Part shown: piece after piece, positions 11,635 through 22,740 of the stretch
How the letters are laid out: each line of letters begins with the position of its first letter
Numbering within the stretch: position 1 is the first letter of the stretch
From: Agrypnia vestita
Lineage: Eukaryota > Arthropoda > Insecta > Trichoptera > Phryganeidae
DNA: 64,000 nt
NCBI GenBank assembly: GCA_016648135.1
Contig: JADDOH010023116.1
Location: 62,001-126,000, forward strand
Direction of reading: 5' to 3'
Notes under the pieces: model-generated
Told to the model about the DNA's origin: nothing
The model's database searches: none
The model's input: the letters and a program-made list of their open reading frames with translations, nothing else
Position numbers and translations under genes: made by a program

Positions 11635-12145
11635 TCTGTGTATAGTTTTCTGGGATATCCTGCCGTGTATATGTGACCCCTCTGGCCAACGTTTCGGATC
11701 CCATTGCAGGGTCCATCATCAGGGCTGATGTGATGTGTGTGTGTGTTGAAGTGTAGGTTAACTATAGCCTTGCAATACCGTACCGAAGTCAGGGTGTGCC
11801 CAAGTTTGTGTTAGGTTAAGTACTGGATTGCAGTACCGTGTCGAAAGCAGGGTGTGTATGTCTTGATGCAGTGTGTTGTGCTTCCGTGCAGGAGACAAGT
11901 GTTGTTAAGAATTTCTGTAGCATTGTGTCACTGTTTCATCTACTGTCGGATGTCGGACTGTGCGGAGTCGTCGATTTAATTGATCCTGCAGCGCCGGATA
12001 CCACGAGGTTTTTGACTTAAGACATCCCTATTAATATTTACCGGGTGCTTATATATTTCGATTGCCTCTTCGACCAGGCGCGTGTGGTGACTCTTGGGCT
12101 TTCCTAAGATTTTCGGCTCAAATGAAAAATGGTGTCTGTATATAC
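11635..12145 (-). pseudogene. Second-family Penelope-like element, 3' fragment
   Basis: It opens with GTATAGTTTTCTGGGATAT, also present at 45615 and (as GTACAGTTTTC) at 48490. It contains a minus-strand hammerhead-like core (GAAAC complement at 11692-11696, TCATCAG at 11717-11723). At 12015-12135 it has a GIY-YIG C-terminal stretch that translates on the minus strand as FEPKILGKPKSHHTRLVEEA. The element ends abruptly at about 12140, so most of the endonuclease and all of the RT are gone. Confidence 0.75.
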
Positions 12146-12930
12146 TAAAATACCTTTCTGTACGTCGCTATGTGGTCCGGAGCTTCCATGTCGCTCATGT
12201 CGTTTGAGAACTAATCTTGCCTTCGCATTGTAAGTGTTGGATAATCGTGTTGTAAATGATATATATCTACGTTTGATTTGAATATGTTTTATTACTCGGA
12301 TATGTCCCAATTATCAAGAAACTGATCTAAGGCTGTCTGGTCATAACATAGTCACGCAAGGAAAATTAACTAGATGTTTATTGCATTGCTGTCACTTTCG
12401 AAGTCATAATAGTCTCGACAGTTCCTCCAAGGATTACTTCCTTCCTTCCTTGTTACACCCTAAGGTTGACCGCACTACTAGGCTAATACATCTGAAACTT
12501 CAGTCACTCCAATTAATGTTGCAGATACAATAAATTTGATTACGCGTTTACAGTGCGACAGTGTCGTAACTGCTGATGGGCATTTGGAACAGCCTGGTAA
12601 TGTTTTTTTTATTTCTTAAGTTAGTTAATATTACAATTTGTATATTAACTGGTATTTAACACTTTACATTCTTAAATCTATTACTAATATACTATCCATA
12701 ATATCCTACATATTTACATTTACAACTAATCTAATATATGGTACAATCTATAATTAATAATAAAATAATATATCTACTAGTACAAAGCCACCGGAAGATT
12801 CTTAACACATTATTATTGTTTTATTCAGTAGGCTCCCGAACAACCGGGGAAATAAATAAAATAATGTTTTTTTTTATTTTTGAAAATTTATTTAAATTTG
12901 TTACAAATTGTAAAAATATGTTTTCTATCA
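12146..12930. other. AT-rich DNA without recognisable genes
   Basis: The short frames here (68 residues at 12104-12310 minus, 65 at 12738-12935 plus) show no known motif. There is no strong repeat apart from a CTTCC run at about 12440. Confidence 0.45.
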
Positions 12931-12935
12931 TCTAA

Positions 12936-13040
12936 GGGCCAGTTGTACCAACTTGGTTTATAGTAATAATTCGTTTAAAGCATATAATTTTACGACAACG
13001 GGTTGTGTGATTGGTGGAAATCGTAAAAATCTGTAGCGGT
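12936..13040. mobile_element. Truncated Harbinger-like MITE (left half)
   Basis: After TAA (12933-12935) the sequence starts GGGCCAGTTGTACCAACTTG and continues GGTTTATAGTAATAATTCG. This matches the termini of the MITEs at 47982-48126 and 50558-50822. The right terminus is missing. The family is flanked by TAA, as expected for the 3-bp target preference of PIF/Harbinger elements. Confidence 0.6.
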
Positions 13041-14000
13041 ACCTGTCTAACCCTGTGCTATGTATCTATCGCTCGATTCAGAGATTCTTTATATTAATGT
13101 AATAAAAATCTCCGCGACGTAAGCAAAGGGGTCGAGCTAGGGACACTGCGTCGCTATACCAGTCGGGCCTCTGCTGTAACATCAGGCAGACCTGCGCCGC
13201 GTTAATTAAATTTTTATTCATAATTTATTTAATTTCTTTGTACACCTTTATTTGCTCTCACGGCTTATCTTCGGGAAGAAATAAACACAAACAACAACGA
13301 ATCGATCTTTCATTCCAGCAAACCATGAACATTCCTTTAAAAATGTACACTTTAAACGAAATATTATTATAAAGCAAGATGATACAATCGGCCCTAAATA
13401 TTATTACGTAAATAAAATATAAAATTCGTGAAGCTGTGAACACGTAGGATCGCAATTGTGAACATACCGAATCACGAAATTTCAGAAATCCTTGTCAGTA
13501 GTGTATTTTTTAAATCGGGACTCTAATCTATACCGGGACATGCGCTCTTTAAAAAATCGTAGAAAGGGCATATTCTTCACGAATGCGAAATAGTATTTTA
13601 TCTAAAACAAAGCTGTGTCACGCCACTGTCATGCAAACTTGTTTGTTTAATGTAATAAAATATATATTACAGTGAACGTTGTCACGAACCATTTTTAATG
13701 TCCGCCAATTTAAGTACTCAAGCGTACAGATTGTTGCAGTGAGAAGGGCAAAACAACCTTTAGCTAAACATGGTCGAAATTCAACCTCTCTAGAAAACGG
13801 GAATCGTACATCGGATACGACGTTATGTGCTCCTTGTATTTCTATTTGAAATGGGATCATTTGACACCCATCAAACGTCAGGCATTTGAGAGGTGGATTT
13901 ACAGATGACTGCTAAAAGTAAGCTGTGTTGATAGGGTCACTAATGACAAAGTGATAGATAATATTTTGGTATTGAAATAACGGATATTTTATATGATTTT
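13041..14000. other. Gene-free DNA
   Basis: No recognisable protein or repeat. The 80-residue minus-strand frame at 13618-13860 has no identifiable domain. Confidence 0.45.
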
Positions 14001-14260
14001 TGACTACATTTGACTTGTATTAAAGCAAATTAATTTTAAATATTCCATATAAGTTACTGTGGTGACAGTCCAACATATTTACAACAGTTTTGCAGGAGAT
14101 GATAGGTCAGAAATATTGAAAAAAATGCCAACATCAAAATTTTGCTTATCTCCGTAACTAAAGTAACGTGCAAAGAACCTTTTCTATAAAAATTTGGATG
14201 AATCGCAATCATTGCCTCCCCCAAAGTTTTTGCTACTAGCTACGAGACACCCTTCATATA
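14001..14260 (+). repeat. Dispersed repeat, TTTGACTTGTATTAAAG family
   Basis: The segment starts with TTTGACTTGTATTAAAG and includes GATAGGTCAGAAATATTGAA and TTTTTGCTACTAGCTACGAG. The same order of motifs occurs at 60460-60690. Both arms of the 34416-34955 hairpin are related. No coding capacity is evident. Confidence 0.65.
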
Positions 14261-14574
14261 TTTATAAGAGTATAAACTATCCTATATATATCCTAGCATT
14301 TTTCACATAGAAATTCGAAATATATATAATAACAACAAAAACAAAAAAAAGATAATAGATAAGAGCAGTAACAATAGCAAACAAAACACACCAAAACAAG
14401 TGTACAATAAGTAACAAGTGTACAAAAAGTGTACAAACGTGAATAGTAAATATAAACATAATGAAATAAGTGACAATATTAAAACAAAAAAAAAATAAGA
14501 AAAGCGAAACATCATTTACACCTTTAGTTTTATCACAGCGTTATCAGAAGAGTGCCCAATCGCGGTCAGGAGAG

Positions 14575-15260
14575 GTCAAGGACGTGTGTTCTATATGACC
14601 AAACCATCTCAGCGATCCTTTATTTATTCTATCTACTACGCCGCAGCCAGAATTACTCTAAATTCTAATTTATTTCGTTCCTCGCTCTATCGACCAAAGA
14701 TTTTCCACACAAATGTCTTATCGTCGCTGTATATATAATAAAGCCAATGGACCGTTTAGAACATTCTGAGATGAACGAATCAATTTGTCAATTTTTCATA
14801 TAAATAATGGACATATACTAAAAAAAAACATTGCCGTTCATCTGGAAAGTCTGCCTAGTAATTATTTAAAATATTTTTTATAAATCTAGTCCGTGCAATT
14901 ATTTTTTAAAACAATTTCATTCGTTTATCTCAGAATGTACTAAAACGGCACACAGGCTTAATTATATATACAGCGACGTTATATCTACCGCATTCAGTCT
15001 ACTTTAATTTCTTTTTTGTCGATTCCATGCTTCATTTCCAAGCATCAGAGTTTGCAGTAGAATGCCATTACGTACCGCTAGTTTCGCTTCCTTTGTCAGA
15101 TTCTTATTGGCCATAATTGTATTCAGAGCGCTATTAGCTTTGTTTCCCGCAGTCACTTTTCTATATAACACAAACTGTATTATTTTAACACGTCATGTTG
15201 TGATTCTGTGTATGGTAAGCCAACGCTCTATCACACAAGACTTGTATTTATATTGAGAAT
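14575..15260 (-). pseudogene. Decayed LINE C-terminal fragment, split by a MITE
   Basis: This is a diverged paralogue of 2810-3365. It shares GACCAAACCA, TCGCTCTATCGACCAA, and AGATTCTTATTGGCCATAAT near the end. It contains the uninterrupted target of the 2906-3104 MITE. It is itself split by the element at 14722-14978. All frames are broken. Confidence 0.65.
14722..14978. mobile_element. MITE with TTAT duplication inside the LINE fragment
   Basis: TTAT at 14718-14721 and 14979-14982 flanks a 257-bp element. Its ends pair as CGTCGCTGTATATA and TATATACAGCGACG. The inverted repeats continue inward, for example ACATTCTGAGATGAACGAA against TTCGTTTATCTCAGAATGT. There is no coding capacity. The LINE paralogue at 3190 lacks the insert. 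Confidence 0.8.
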
Positions 15261-15274
15261 CGATCGAGAATCGA

Positions 15275-15420
15275 GAATATGCGATCTATGGAGAACAAGA
15301 ACTCTTCAAGAAGAGCTTAAAAACTCATTTTTTCGGGATGTCGCATCTGTAAAGCGCCCTTGAAGCGCCTCTTACTCAAAAACGGCGCTGTATAAATTAA
15401 CATAAACATAACATAACATA
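15275..15420 (+). mobile_element. LINE 3' end, CR1/L2-like, with RT C-terminal remnant
   Basis: GCGATCTATGGAGAACAAGA and TCAAGAAGAGCTTAAAAACT encode the same RT C-terminal peptide as at 25770. They are followed by AGCGCCCTTGAAGCGCCTCT and AACGGCGCTGTATAAATT, with a final ACATAACATAACAT tail. It is a 5'-truncated insertion. Confidence 0.65.
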
Positions 15421-16260
15421 TTAACTTTAATTATTTTTTGCCAATTCCATGCATTTCCTCTTCACTTCCATACATTAGAGTTGGCATCGGAATTCCATTA
15501 TTAATGCTTGTTTCGTGCGACAGATTCCTATGCGCCATTATTCATCTTATTTCCCGCAGTTACTCGAAAACCTCTAAATATCCTTCTCACATACATCTTA
15601 ATTACACAAACTCGTTCATCGAGGGTATATGAGTATAAATAAGTAGGTCCCGTTCATTGTATCTTCAGGGTATTATAATTATGTTGCTATTCTGGCAACA
15701 GAACCTCTCGTGTGGGCCAACCAATGTTTTGATAAAATAATATTTTTAAACTTAAATTATTCAGTCAACAAAATCTGTAGACATCTCGCGAAAGAACGAG
15801 CAAACAAATATTGACTTTCAGTCGTCGACAATAGGGTATTTAGTTAACTGCTAATAAACCTAATGTTGACTGTATGATACCGATAATTTGTTCCGAGACA
15901 TTAAAAAAAAGGCCGTTGTAATGTGAAGGATTACAAAGAAAAACTAAGATTTAATAATAAAAAAAATCGCTTATAACTAGGTAGGGATTTGAATTCTATT
16001 ATTATCAAATTATATAATACTTTCACATGTCGTGGATGCGGGAAAATGAATGAAAACGCTGGAAATTAATGAGTGATTTATTAATTACTGATTATTCAAC
16101 TATTCAATGAACAAACTCACTTAACACCGTTAAACTTAAATTAAGCTATTCTTTAAATTACACAATTTCGCAAAATTTAAAAAAAATAGAGATGCGAACA
16201 CGGAATACGTGTCGCATCAATATTCTCAAATAATAAAAGATAAATAAATAATAAAGAAAA
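15421..16260. other. LINE scrap then AT-rich DNA
   Basis: At 15440-15600 the motifs TTCACTTCCATACATTAGAG and TTGGCATCGG match the LINE fragments at 3250 and 15030, a third decayed copy. Beyond about 15620 I see no gene. Confidence 0.45.
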
Positions 16261-16267
16261 TAGGACT

Positions 16268-16348
16268 AATTTGCTGGTCTGGAGTGAGGTTCGCACCCGC
16301 GACTTTTGGATCACGAGGCGAGAGTCCTGACCACAAGACCAATTAGTT
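16268..16348 (-). repeat. tRNA-derived SINE head
   Basis: Read on the minus strand the segment resembles a tRNA: TTGTGGTCAGGACTCTCGCC at the A-box position and GCGGGTGCGAACCTCACT at the B-box position. It is not a functional tRNA because the acceptor stems do not close. A more decayed relative lies at 52090-52160. No distinct SINE body was identified. Confidence 0.5.
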
Positions 16349-17197
16349 ACAATCGCTGGAACACTTTATATAACATTCAATAGAACATTCCATCCAGTTT
16401 CTGTTCGCAGTGATCGCTCTGGTTTATTTCTTTTTTTCAGGTAAGAACTTCGTTTATTCGCTCATTTATCGCTCCGAATGACCATCACGGCTTGCAGCCG
16501 ACTTCGCAGTGTTTTCACCTGTCAAACCCGGCTAAACCAAACTCCCGCCGCAGCAGGTGCTCCTATTTATATCTGAAAATGCTGGTATCGAACCTCCTAG
16601 ACTTTAGGAAAACATTTTTAGGTTTTTCTCGAATATTTCAGTTACCTTCCGAAGGCCTAGTGTAGGTGTTTACTGGTATGGACACTAACACAACGAAACA
16701 ATGTACCTCGTACGCACAGCTTACACATACTAATTCGATTGTCTTTAAGTGTATAAAAGAAAGAGAATACAGAATACCATGGATAAATATCCGCGGGTAA
16801 AGTACATCATAGTACAAGCGTTTAGCTTAGTTTGAAAATAGTAAGAATATTGATGTGACACGTATTTAAAAAAAAAGGTCGTCCTCCTGATAAAGTTGAA
16901 TAAGAATTCAACGAAACGTCGAGAATCGTTTCTCGGAAAAACATACGGTTCGTATAAAATATCCGCAACCAGTTACAGTTAAATATGTATCGTCGGTTGT
17001 GTAGGCACGTTTTTTTGGCGATCACAGCTGGAGAAGAAGAAAGTTTTATTTATTTTAAATTACATTGTACATTAAGTTATTATTTACATATCATATATTC
17101 GCAAAGCAGAATGAGAATATTAACGCTAACCATTTTTTTTAACATTTAATTTTCGTGACAAAAGTGGAGGGCATTGTCACATATGTATGTATTGTAC
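16349..17197. other. Gene-free DNA with a hammerhead-like motif
   Basis: At 16887-16917 CTGATAA is followed by a perfect 7-bp stem (GTTGAAT, loop AAGA, ATTCAAC) and GAAAC. No gene is recognisable. The 67-residue minus frame at 16822-17025 only overlaps this motif. Confidence 0.45.
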
Positions 17198-17428
17198 CTA
17201 TGTGTTCAATAAATAAATTGATCCCGTATCCCGTATGTTCAATAAATAAATTGATCCCGTATCCCAAATGTTCAATAAATAAATTGATCCCGTATAGCGT
17301 ATGTTCAATAAATAAATTGATCCCGTATCCCGTATGTTCAATAAATAAATTGATCCCGTATCCCGTATGTTCAATAAATAAATTGATCCCGTATCCCGTA
17401 TGTTCAATAAATAAATTGATCCCGTATC
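17198..17428. repeat. 33-bp minisatellite, seven units
   Basis: A 33-bp unit containing TTCAATAAATAAATTGATCC repeats seven times with very little divergence. Because 33 is a multiple of three, both strands stay open. The plus strand reads the 11-residue unit CSINKLIPYPV and the minus strand reads NIRDTGSIYLL. The open frames are a by-product of the period, and I see no support for a protein. Confidence 0.9.
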
Positions 17429-17449
17429 ACGGTTTAGTTTTATATTTAA

Positions 17450-17990
17450 CTAGCTATTCGTACCCGGCGTTGCACGGGTTAAGGATTAAGTTGAAAATAA
17501 TTTTGAGGGGGGAAAAAAGGTTTGATTCGAACGGTATAGATTTGCATCAAAAATATATCAGGGGGAGTAGAAAAGGTAAAAGGGGAGGGAGGAAATGTCA
17601 CCTTTGTTACCCGCCTAAAAAATTTAAGAAAATGTCACCTTTGTTACCCGCCTAAAAAATTTACAAATTTTGAGTCCTATCGGTCAAACGGTACAGATTT
17701 GCATCAAAAATATATCAGGGGATGAGAAGGGTTAAATGAATGGGGGAAATGTCGCATATGTTACCCGCCGAGTCCTTAAGAATAAGTTTCCAAATTTTGA
17801 GTCCGATCGGTCAAACGGTACAGATTTGCATTGAAAATATATCAGGGGAGGGGAAGGGGTAAAATAATAGGGGAGAAATGTCACCTTTGTTACCCGCCGG
17901 GTCCTAAAGCATAAGTATGCAAAGTTTGAATCGAATCGGACGAACGGTATAGATTTGACCGACAGACATTGAGTTCAATAGGTATAGATA
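17450..17990 (+). repeat. Tandem array of about 125-140-bp units with GTACCCGGCGTTGCACGGG head
   Basis: Diverged units each contain AAATTTTGAGTCC.ATCGG, ACGGTACAGATTTGCAT, ATATCAGGGG and a purine-rich stretch ending TTACCCGCC. The array starts with a TACCCGGCGTTGCACGGG motif of a type widespread at insect LINE or SINE 3' ends. A relative in opposite orientation lies at 22440-22740. The ORF at 17155-17655 runs from the minisatellite into this array and is not a gene. Confidence 0.65.
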
Positions 17991-17999
17991 AGTTTGTTT

Positions 18000-18670
18000 A
18001 CCAAGTTTTATTCCGTATTTTAATGACCAATTACTAATCATCTTTATAGTTCGCGCTCAAGTCGTGGTTCATATAATATATGCCTGTCTGTGTGATAGCG
18101 GACTTATACGAAGCTGGATATGACCGATAACCAGAAAATGTCTAAGGTCTATGGCCGATGATGATATGACAGGCAGGGCATAGCTAAAAAGTCTCGTTTT
18201 ATCAGCCAATGGATGCTATATAGTCTACAAATGCAGCTAAGAAAACCACCGTATTTCGTAAAAGCAAAAAGCGTGTATACAAGAAGACAAGATTTTTTAT
18301 ACTAATAAAAAGAAAACACTTTGTATAAATCAACGATCATTTTTTTTAATTTTAAATATATCTCAGTACCAATGGCTTTTTCACCAGCATACAACATATA
18401 CTTTTAAAAACAAATTGAAAGTATATAGTCATTAACAAAAACAATAAATATGGATAACGTAGTTTTTTATTTATTTAATATATGGTACAAATACAATTCT
18501 TATATATTTTCATAACAAATTGTCATTTTTTAAAAATACTTTGTAGTCATGTAGACCTCATTAGTGAAGAGAAGTCTGATGAGGGAGCCTCAGTTCTTAT
18601 TTAATATATAGGTACATATGCGAGTCATTTAATAATACGGTAATAAAGGTAATTTGATAATGGAGTATTG
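18000..18670. other. Gene-free AT-rich DNA
   Basis: No supported feature. Confidence 0.4.
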
Positions 18671-18671
18671 A

Positions 18672-18845
18672 AGTATTTTGAAAAAAGCTATAGGTTTAAA
18701 CGATTTATGAATTTAAGTTTGATTTTTTGAAATTATACGAAAATTATATGAAATTTTGAAATTATACGAAATTATATGAAAAAAAAGTATTTTGAAAAAA
18801 TCTATAGGTTTAAATGATTTATGAATTTAAGTTTGATTTTAGGAA
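18672..18845. repeat. Direct duplication with a 114-bp period
   Basis: GTATTTTGAAAAAAGCTATA near 18673 recurs as GTATTTTGAAAAAATCTATA near 18787. About 55 bp are conserved, including GATTTATGAATTTAAGTTTG. Confidence 0.8.
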
Positions 18846-18881
18846 GATTTTAATTTTTTTTAATTTGCTCTTAGAGGTTAC

Positions 18882-20492
18882 TAGGGATGGGCGTTGATTG
18901 GACGGACTAGTTGAAATCAACCGTTGACGTTGCATCGACGCGTCGACCGTTTACGTTTATCGCATGGACTAGTTGAATTCGTAGACGGTGGACAGCGGAC
19001 GCCGTGGTCGGTGGACGATTCGAGATTAACGCAATGCAAAGCAACGAGCGAGAGCAAGACAAAACGTGTCCGTTTATTTCTCTCTCATCTCTCGCTGTCT
19101 ACTTATAGATGCCATAAACGTCATAGACGGCTCGACGGGTAATTTCATTTCAACTCTAAAGTACACTACCATAGAGTGCAGATCTGTGTACACGAACTGT
19201 GACTAGAGATTTGAAATTTGAATACATGCGTAGGGCGAGATAGGCTTAATAAGCTATTATCTATTATTTTTTTACTTGATTTTTTGTGATGTCACGTGCG
19301 ACGATTCGGTGAATTCCCAATTTTACGCTGTATAAAATAAAACAATTCTGTTTAATTATTTTATTTTTTATTGAACTATTATTAATTAACAGGCCGGCTA
19401 GATATTTTTCTAAAATCAATATTTTATTCGATCGATCTCGACTTCTTATATCTACCTGAAAAGGGATGCTAAAATTTAATTATTGTGTTATTTCCTTACT
19501 TTTCAACTTTAGCATATAAATGATAAACAAACTTGTAGGGAATAAAATTTTCTACACCTAACTATGGTCCTTATTCAGGAGTCCAACATTAATTATTATA
19601 TATGTAATATAATCTTGAATTTAGGTTTAATTAATTTTTATTAAAAATTCCCTATTTTCAACTTTATAGATAAAATAATAATTCTATTATAATTTTGTTT
19701 ACACCACTTTTTATTGGTTTTTTACATGTTTCGGGAACAATGTTCCTTTTCTCAGATTGAGCCTTAAACTAAAGTTGACAAATAATACAGATATATTTAT
19801 TTATTAATAATGTCACCACAAAGTGAAAGCCTGACTTTGAAAGATGTATTCTTCAATAAATTTCTATATAACATCTCAAATGTAAAGTATTTTTAAATTA
19901 TGTATTTATTTATAAATTTATAGATAATAAATAAATGTAAAGTATTTTTTACCGCACCTCATAACTGGTGCCTTTATTACGCAAAATCATTGTTTCCTTC
20001 CATTTTATTTACTCACATTTTAATGCTTATACCCAATACTTTCACTGCTTACATATGTAGTTTATATTTATATTTTACTGCTAACACCTGATATTGCTGT
20101 GTATACTGCTTGTTATATATAGAAAGAAGTATATAAAACAATATGTAAAAGCCTATAATGTGCGTAAACAAATAAATAATAAAATATTTCTTTTTACATA
20201 TAAGCACAAGTAGCGGTTTTACTTTCCCCGAAACTATATTCCTTCGAACTTCTTTAAATTTTAAAAATAAACGTCATAAAAATAGCCAACGGTTGAGCCG
20301 TCGAGAAGCGTCGCGTTGAACCGTAGACAGTTGACCATCGTCCCGATGTTTAGATAGAACGTCCGCGACGTCCGCGTAACGAAGTTGACGCGTCAACTAG
20401 TTGACGAATTCAACTAGTTGATCGTCTCGTCGATGAATGGACGTGGACGGTCTCGTTTCGTCGACGGTAAATACGTCGACGACCCATCCCTA
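18882..20492. mobile_element. Non-autonomous hAT element with 8-bp duplication
   Basis: GAGGTTAC at 18874-18881 and 20493-20500 flanks 1611 bp whose ends are inverted copies of TAGGGATGGG. An 8-bp duplication and this terminus are characteristic of the hAT superfamily. Subterminal regions are rich in ACTAGTTGA words on both sides, likely transposase-binding sites. No transposase is encoded; the 72-residue frame at 18924-19142 lies in the repeat-rich terminus. The interior carries a hammerhead-like motif (19728-19755, minus) and an AATAATGTCACCACAAAG end near 19805. A truncated copy lies at 49669-49926. Confidence 0.9.
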
Positions 20493-20500
20493 GAGGTTAC

Positions 20501-22430
20501 TGATGCAGCGTATCTCGATAGGTAAATTATTGTAGTAGTTAATGGCTTTATTAATATGTTGGTTCTACATTTGGGTTGTTTTAAATTTAAGCATTATAAA
20601 TGGTTTCCATTTCTCATAGTTAAATAACTAATTAAGAACTAATGCAAAAATATATTTAAAAGGTAACTATTTGCAAAAAGGTTTCGGTTATTTACAATAT
20701 TGTAATTAGATGGTAGAATCGGGATAAATTACGTACTATTGAAATCTTTTGAACATTCCACAATACTGGAATCGACTGGGACATTCTCGTAAAGACTGGA
20801 AGTGCGTCGACGCTTCATCTCTTTTTCTTCTCTATACTGCTTCACTCTTCTCGGCATCTCGCGGCACCTGTCACTGTATTATTTTTCAGTAAAAAAAAAT
20901 TTAAGTATTGCATTTCTTGAGAATTTTTGTGTCTAAACATACCAATAGAAAGTCCAGAACCAATTTTTCCAGCAACTATTTAAACGTTTTTTACTTTGCT
21001 ATATCTTATTTTTCTTCTAGCGCCCTATCCGTTCTACGGAAGATGTCTATCATCACTTTTATTTCAGCGGCCCGGAAGAGCTGTACAGCAGACTGGCCAA
21101 GTCACTGTCTAAGGATTTTCAGTCATGATTTCCTTTTTACTGTATAGAAATTTTAAGAATTTCGCAAAATTTAATATTAAACATTATAATAATACAGGTA
21201 AAACCTACTACTCTAAGCGGATGTGCTACTTTAGAGCAAGAAAACAGGTTGAGAGATGATTCAAGCTTACTCAATACGGTTTCAGTGTCGTGCATACTCG
21301 ACCCAATTCAGTGTTGCAATATTTTTTTTAGAAAACGCTTGCTTAGCTTTGCTCTTTACGTAAGTAGGTTATTAACATTTAATTAATTTTTTAAGCATTT
21401 AACATTTAATTGATTAATTTTGTGAGACTTTTTAGATTGAATCTAAACATAAGTGTGACGTTATAATAAAATTTGTAGTTACCACGGTAACGAGGATGGC
21501 GAACTTACTTGGTAATTTGTTGCAAAATTGTGATTTGCTATTATCCGTTTATGACGCGAATAATTTATCCGTGGCAGTCATCGCCAGCATTATAGTATCA
21601 CACACGAGTCGGGCGGTATAATGCGACGAGTATCCCGCTCAATAGAAATAATAGTAATGGAATTACATCCAGAACGGGCCGCTACAGGAAGAGTCCATTT
21701 AGAAAATTGGCTGTTCAGACTATTGACGAACGAAAGGGGAGATAGAGTTACAGCGGTCGGACATCGATGCCGGCCGCGTCTCTCTGCGCTTCCGACCGCC
21801 ATCCAAACCTCAAATTGCAATCACAGCCCGGGAAACTAATTAGTTGGAAATTAACTAGCACGTTTTGTCTATGGAATTATTTCAACAGAGTAGGTACCCA
21901 CCTACCTACCCGATTAAAATGGTTTTCTGGGGATAATTTAATAAATTTTAACACAAATTTTATAAAAATATCAGGTAGAAGGTATGCTGAAGAAGTGATC
22001 CGCCCTTGACCTCTAAATAGGCAAAATATGCTTTATATTATTTCAAGTATACTCTAATATAGTATTCACTTTTGTATCTGCTTATTTTTTTGTATCTTAT
22101 CTTTTGTATTTATTTTTGTATATACTTCAATTTTTATCTTAATTTAATATGTATATTTTCTTGTATTCTTATGATTGTATTTATTACCAAATTCTTTCTG
22201 CTTTCTTTTTTATGTTTATACTTCTTTACTATTGTTATTTGTTACTATTACATAACTAGCAAATGAGAATAACTGCCACAGAACAGGTTTTACATAGTGA
22301 AACAGTTATTAGAAACTTATATTAATTAATTACAAATGTAAAATAAACAATAAAATAAAAACATAAAATAATGAGTGAATTTAGTATACCTGTAAAACTC
22401 ATTGTCTGTTCTCTAGAGAAATCAACACTG
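20501..22430. other. Gene-free DNA; one unexplained ORF-rich patch
   Basis: Most of this is AT-rich with no motif. At 21600-21840 the GC content rises and frames are open on both strands (72-80 residues). The plus-strand peptide at 21621-21839 is Arg-rich, with no domain I recognise and no clear splice sites. I do not call it a gene. Confidence 0.4.
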
Positions 22431-22439
22431 TTTGACAAT

Positions 22440-22740
22440 CTGATCCGAATTCGACATGGTTATTCTTTTGAACCCTGCGGAAAACATAGGTAGCATTTCC
22501 TCTCTTCCTTTTACCAAAACGCTTCCTCACGATATATTCTCTATTCAACACAAACCCAAATTGACCCAAAGTTTTCATACTTATTCTTTAGGACCCTGCG
22601 GAAAACATAGGCTCTCCGCTTCCTCCCTTTACGCCTCCTCCCAACGAGATATATTCTCTGTACAAATCTACACTATTTCACATATGTGATCCAAATTTTG
22701 CATACTTATTCTTAAGGACCCTGCGAAAAAATTGGTGCCA
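22440..22740 (-). repeat. Three diverged tandem units of about 123 bp
   Basis: GACCCTGCGGAAAACATAGG-type units start near 22476, 22591 and 22716, each preceded by TACTTATTCTT. Reverse-complemented, they match the array at 17450-17990 (AAGCATAAGTATGCAAAGTT there). The same family is therefore tandem at two places in opposite orientations. Confidence 0.7.

Noticed and set aside
16268..16348. Functional tRNA gene
   Set aside because: A- and B-box-like parts are present, but the acceptor and anticodon stems do not fold into a cloverleaf. The same applies to 27479 and 30455.
17198..17428. CRISPR array
   Set aside because: Units are contiguous with no unique spacers and the sequence is eukaryotic, so it is a minisatellite.
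17155..17655. 166-residue ORF with an 11-residue repeat
   Set aside because: The open frame follows from a 33-bp minisatellite period and then runs into a noncoding tandem array.
21590..21839. Overlapping ORFs in a GC-richer patch
   Set aside because: No domain, no splice or start context, and open on both strands; composition explains them.
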